NCBI GenBank assembly: GCA_002812295.1
Contig: PDIN01000017.1
Coordinates: forward strand, 1-26,486
Direction: 5' to 3'
Source of the DNA: Pirum gemmata
Taxonomy: Eukaryota > Opisthokonta > Ichthyosporea
DNA length: 26,486 nt
In this document: one piece after another, positions 24,723 to 26,486 of the stretch
How positions within the stretch are numbered: position 1 is the stretch's first letter
How the letters are laid out: every line of letters starts with the position of its first letter
Notes under the pieces: model-generated
Seen by the model: only the letters and a program-made list of their open reading frames with translations
Told to the model about the DNA's origin: nothing
Database searches by the model: none
Program-made: the position numbers and the translations under genes

Positions 24723-26486
24723 TTAATAAGAGTCAGTACAAAAAGAATCTAAGGCAAAATATTTAATACCATCATCTTTCACAATTTTAACACAAGGTCG
24801 TGTATAATATTTATCTTCCTCGAACTTGCTCACGAAATTAGTATAATTATCAATTTCACGGTACCATTGTATAAACTCGGGTACACTAACATCATTAATG
24901 TTTTGACTATAGTTTGTTGGTTTTGTTCCATTAAATATTTCTGTTAACACGTTCATAATTTCTTGATTACAATACTTTTTGATCCTGGCGAACGTGACTT
25001 CTTTTTTGTAATAGTTATTACTTTCATTAGCTGCTTGTATAAGCGAGTTCTTATTATAGATATATGATTTTGGATTCACCGTAATGTTTTCACAGAGTAA
25101 ATTAATTAAAGGATAGTTTCTAAACATTAATGTATTAGTTATTAAATTGTGAAAGACCTTTTGAACTAATAATAAACTCTTATCTTGAAAAAACTTATCT
25201 AGTTTTTCCTTGGTGAGCGTGTAATCCTTACTAATATATTTCCGAGTTATATATTTTAGTTTGGTTATACTTTTATCATAATAACTTTCCACTATTGATA
25301 AAAATGCTCGAATAGGATATCGTTCGTCTTTAAAAATAACCCCATCATATATGGTATAAAACGTGTTGCTCACTCCATCATTGTTTTCTAACTTTCGATC
25401 TAAAATCGGGAAGCCTTTTCTATCGTATTCTAAATCGTTCTTCTTATGGTACGGTACTCGCATACAGGTTAAGTCATGTTTTATTTTGCTCATTGATTGT
25501 CCGAACAATTCTGTAAGTTTATAATAATTAATATACATAAACCATCTAGCATGCCCAAAGTACTTTAGAAATTCTCCAAAGTTTCGATTATTAGGAAATA
25601 CTTTGTTAATAAATGATAAGTATTTAAAAATCAAATCTGTTTCTAGTTCTTCATCTAATTCCCCTTCTTCGATTATATCAATGTACCCACTAAACACCCG
25701 TTCAAATGGTGTAAACGCAAAGATCATAGATGATTCAAACTCTTCCACAAACTCTTCCTCGTACTCGGACATTAACTCAAAAGTAGTTTCAATTAAATCC
25801 ATTTGTTGCTTCATGTTGTTAATATCTAAGTATCGTAACTTAAGTCTTATGTACTTAAGTATAATAAAAATGCAATTTTTAAAATAATCTGTTCTAACTT
25901 CATTTTTATATTCCATAATAAAATCATAATAAAAATCTTTTGCTTCTTCCTTGTCAATTATTCCCTCATTCTCACCTCCATTTTCACCATCATTCGCTTT
26001 TAAATTTTCTTTTTTAACAAAATATATTAATAACTCTAATAGTTTAAAAAAATTATACATTAAGTCATATTTATAAGTGAAGCCTTTACAAAATGCTTCC
26101 AAAAACTTATTATTTAAAATAAACGTGAACTTATGATTACTTCCTTTGATTTTAATTAGCTTTATTTCACCATCATCATCCTCGTCATCGCCATCGTCCT
26201 CGTCATCGTCCTCGTCATCGTCCTCGTCATCGTCCTCGTCCTCGTCATCGTCCTCGTCATAATCTTTTTCTTCGTCCTCGCCCTCTTTATTGTTGTTATC
26301 TTCATCATCGTCCTCGTCATCAATAAAATCCTTCATGGGTGTAATTTTAAATGTATGATTTTGAAAAAAATCAGTTACATATGCTTTGCTTTCCTCGGAA
26401 AATTTATACATGTTATCTTTTGTGGTATCTTTTGTGGTATCTTTTGTGGTATCTTTTGTGGTATCTTTTGTGGTATCTTTTGTGGT
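24723..26486 (-). CDS. Acidic hypothetical protein, 5' end beyond the window
   Basis: From an ATG at 26411 the ORF encodes 562 aa, but the same frame is open to the window end through Thr-Thr-Lys-Asp repeats, so the true start may lie outside. After a short leader, residues about 31-82 (numbered from that ATG) are a nearly continuous Asp/Glu tract, followed by a Glu/Asn/Gly linker (about 138-155). The remaining 400 residues are rich in Tyr, Phe, Leu and Lys, helical, with no recognised motif. Several Tyr/Phe-rich segments (FTYKYDLMYNFFKLLELLIYFV) may pack as helices but are not long enough to be sure membrane helices. Function unknown. Confidence 0.68.
   Translation of the reverse strand, partial: TTKDTTKDTTKDTTKDTTKDTTKDNMYKFSEESKAYVTDFFQNHTFKITPMKDFIDDEDDDEDNNNKEGEDEEKDYDEDDDEDEDDDEDDDEDDDEDDGDDEDDDGEIKLIKIKGSNHKFTFILNNKFLEAFCKGFTYKYDLMYNFFKLLELLIYFVKKENLKANDGENGGENEGIIDKEEAKDFYYDFIMEYKNEVRTDYFKNCIFIILKYIRLKLRYLDINNMKQQMDLIETTFELMSEYEEEFVEEFESSMIFAFTPFERVFSGYIDIIEEGELDEELETDLIFKYLSFINKVFPNNRNFGEFLKYFGHARWFMYINYYKLTELFGQSMSKIKHDLTCMRVPYHKKNDLEYDRKGFPILDRKLENNDGVSNTFYTIYDGVIFKDERYPIRAFLSIVESYYDKSITKLKYITRKYISKDYTLTKEKLDKFFQDKSLLLVQKVFHNLITNTLMFRNYPLINLLCENITVNPKSYIYNKNSLIQAANESNNYYKKEVTFARIKKYCNQEIMNVLTEIFNGTKPTNYSQNINDVSVPEFIQWYREIDNYTNFVSKFEEDKYYTRPCVKIVKDDGIKYFALDSFCTDSY
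26165..26325 (-). repeat. Acidic coding repeat (Asp-Asp-Glu-Asp)
   Basis: GTCATCGTCCTC-type 12-nt units on the plus strand encode runs of Asp and Glu in the minus-strand gene. Confidence 0.85.
26413..26486 (-). repeat. 12-bp tandem repeat (Thr-Thr-Lys-Asp), reaching the window end
   Basis: About six copies of TATCTTTTGTGG on the plus strand. On the minus strand the unit reads ACC-ACA-AAA-GAT without stops, in frame with the acidic protein gene. Confidence 0.9.

Noticed and set aside
26413-26486. Possible telomere-like or terminal repeat
   Set aside because: The 12-bp unit is in frame with the acidic protein gene and no matching inverted copy exists at the other window end.
1-26486. tRNA or rRNA genes
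   Set aside because: No cloverleaf-like or rRNA-like sequence was recognised by eye; a tRNA scan would settle it.

Overview
The window looks like a piece of a large, AT-rich nucleocytoplasmic DNA virus genome (Nucleocytoviricota, most like the mimivirus/klosneuvirus side) that infects a protist. Evidence for this is the mixture of its own transcription genes (an RNA polymerase largest-subunit fragment, an Rpb7-like subunit, a poxvirus-VLTF-like zinc-finger protein), viral-style glycosyltransferases, a short collagen-like protein, a DnaJ, a RING protein, a dual-specificity phosphatase and a Lon-type AAA+ ATPase. Genes are intronless and closely packed, several convergent pairs nearly touch or overlap, and no tRNA or rRNA genes were seen. 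The lineage is inferred from gene content; no search was run.

Layout. 1-5,000: a small unknown ORF, a type II membrane fucosyltransferase-like enzyme (-), DnaJ, a RING-H2 protein, an unknown protein, and a VLTF-like zinc-finger protein (-). 5,000-7,800: a phosphatase with a NADAR-like tail and a patatin-like lipase with repeat-rich ends. 7,541-8,820 (-): a collagen-like protein followed by three small helical ORFs, the last of which overlaps the lipase tail antisense. 8,992-10,602 (-): a divergent protein kinase. 10,800-15,039 (+): a co-directional run of an unknown protein, a membrane-anchored repeat protein, an RS-repeat protein, a thioredoxin-fold/Q-rich protein (broken by an ambiguous base), an Rpb7-like subunit and a small unknown. 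15,055-17,947 (-): a 48-residue membrane protein and an ATPase-only Lon homologue. 18,089-22,604 (+): an RNA polymerase A''-like fragment, a two-helix membrane protein and a two-domain glycosyltransferase. 22,612-23,424 (-): a Cys-rich protein. 23,553-24,716 (+): a basic coiled-coil protein. 24,723-26,486 (-): an acidic protein whose frame is open to the window end.

Together the genes suggest viral transcription (Rpb1 C-part, Rpb7, VLTF-like), protein folding (DnaJ, Lon-like ATPase), surface glycosylation (two glycosyltransferase genes plus a collagen-like candidate surface protein), and host signalling or lipid manipulation (kinase, phosphatase, RING, patatin).

The most notable items are an RNA polymerase largest subunit cut at about the archaeal A'/A'' junction, genomic poly(A) tracts of about 25-58 nt lying against or close to start codons, a 14-bp tandem duplication that displaces a start codon, a repeat block open as protein on both strands, and widespread in-frame microsatellite expansion. 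No gene-free stretch exceeds 300 bases; the longest (10,603-10,799; 8,821-8,991; 20,129-20,285; 17,948-18,088) hold homopolymers, short repeats and putative promoter sequence.
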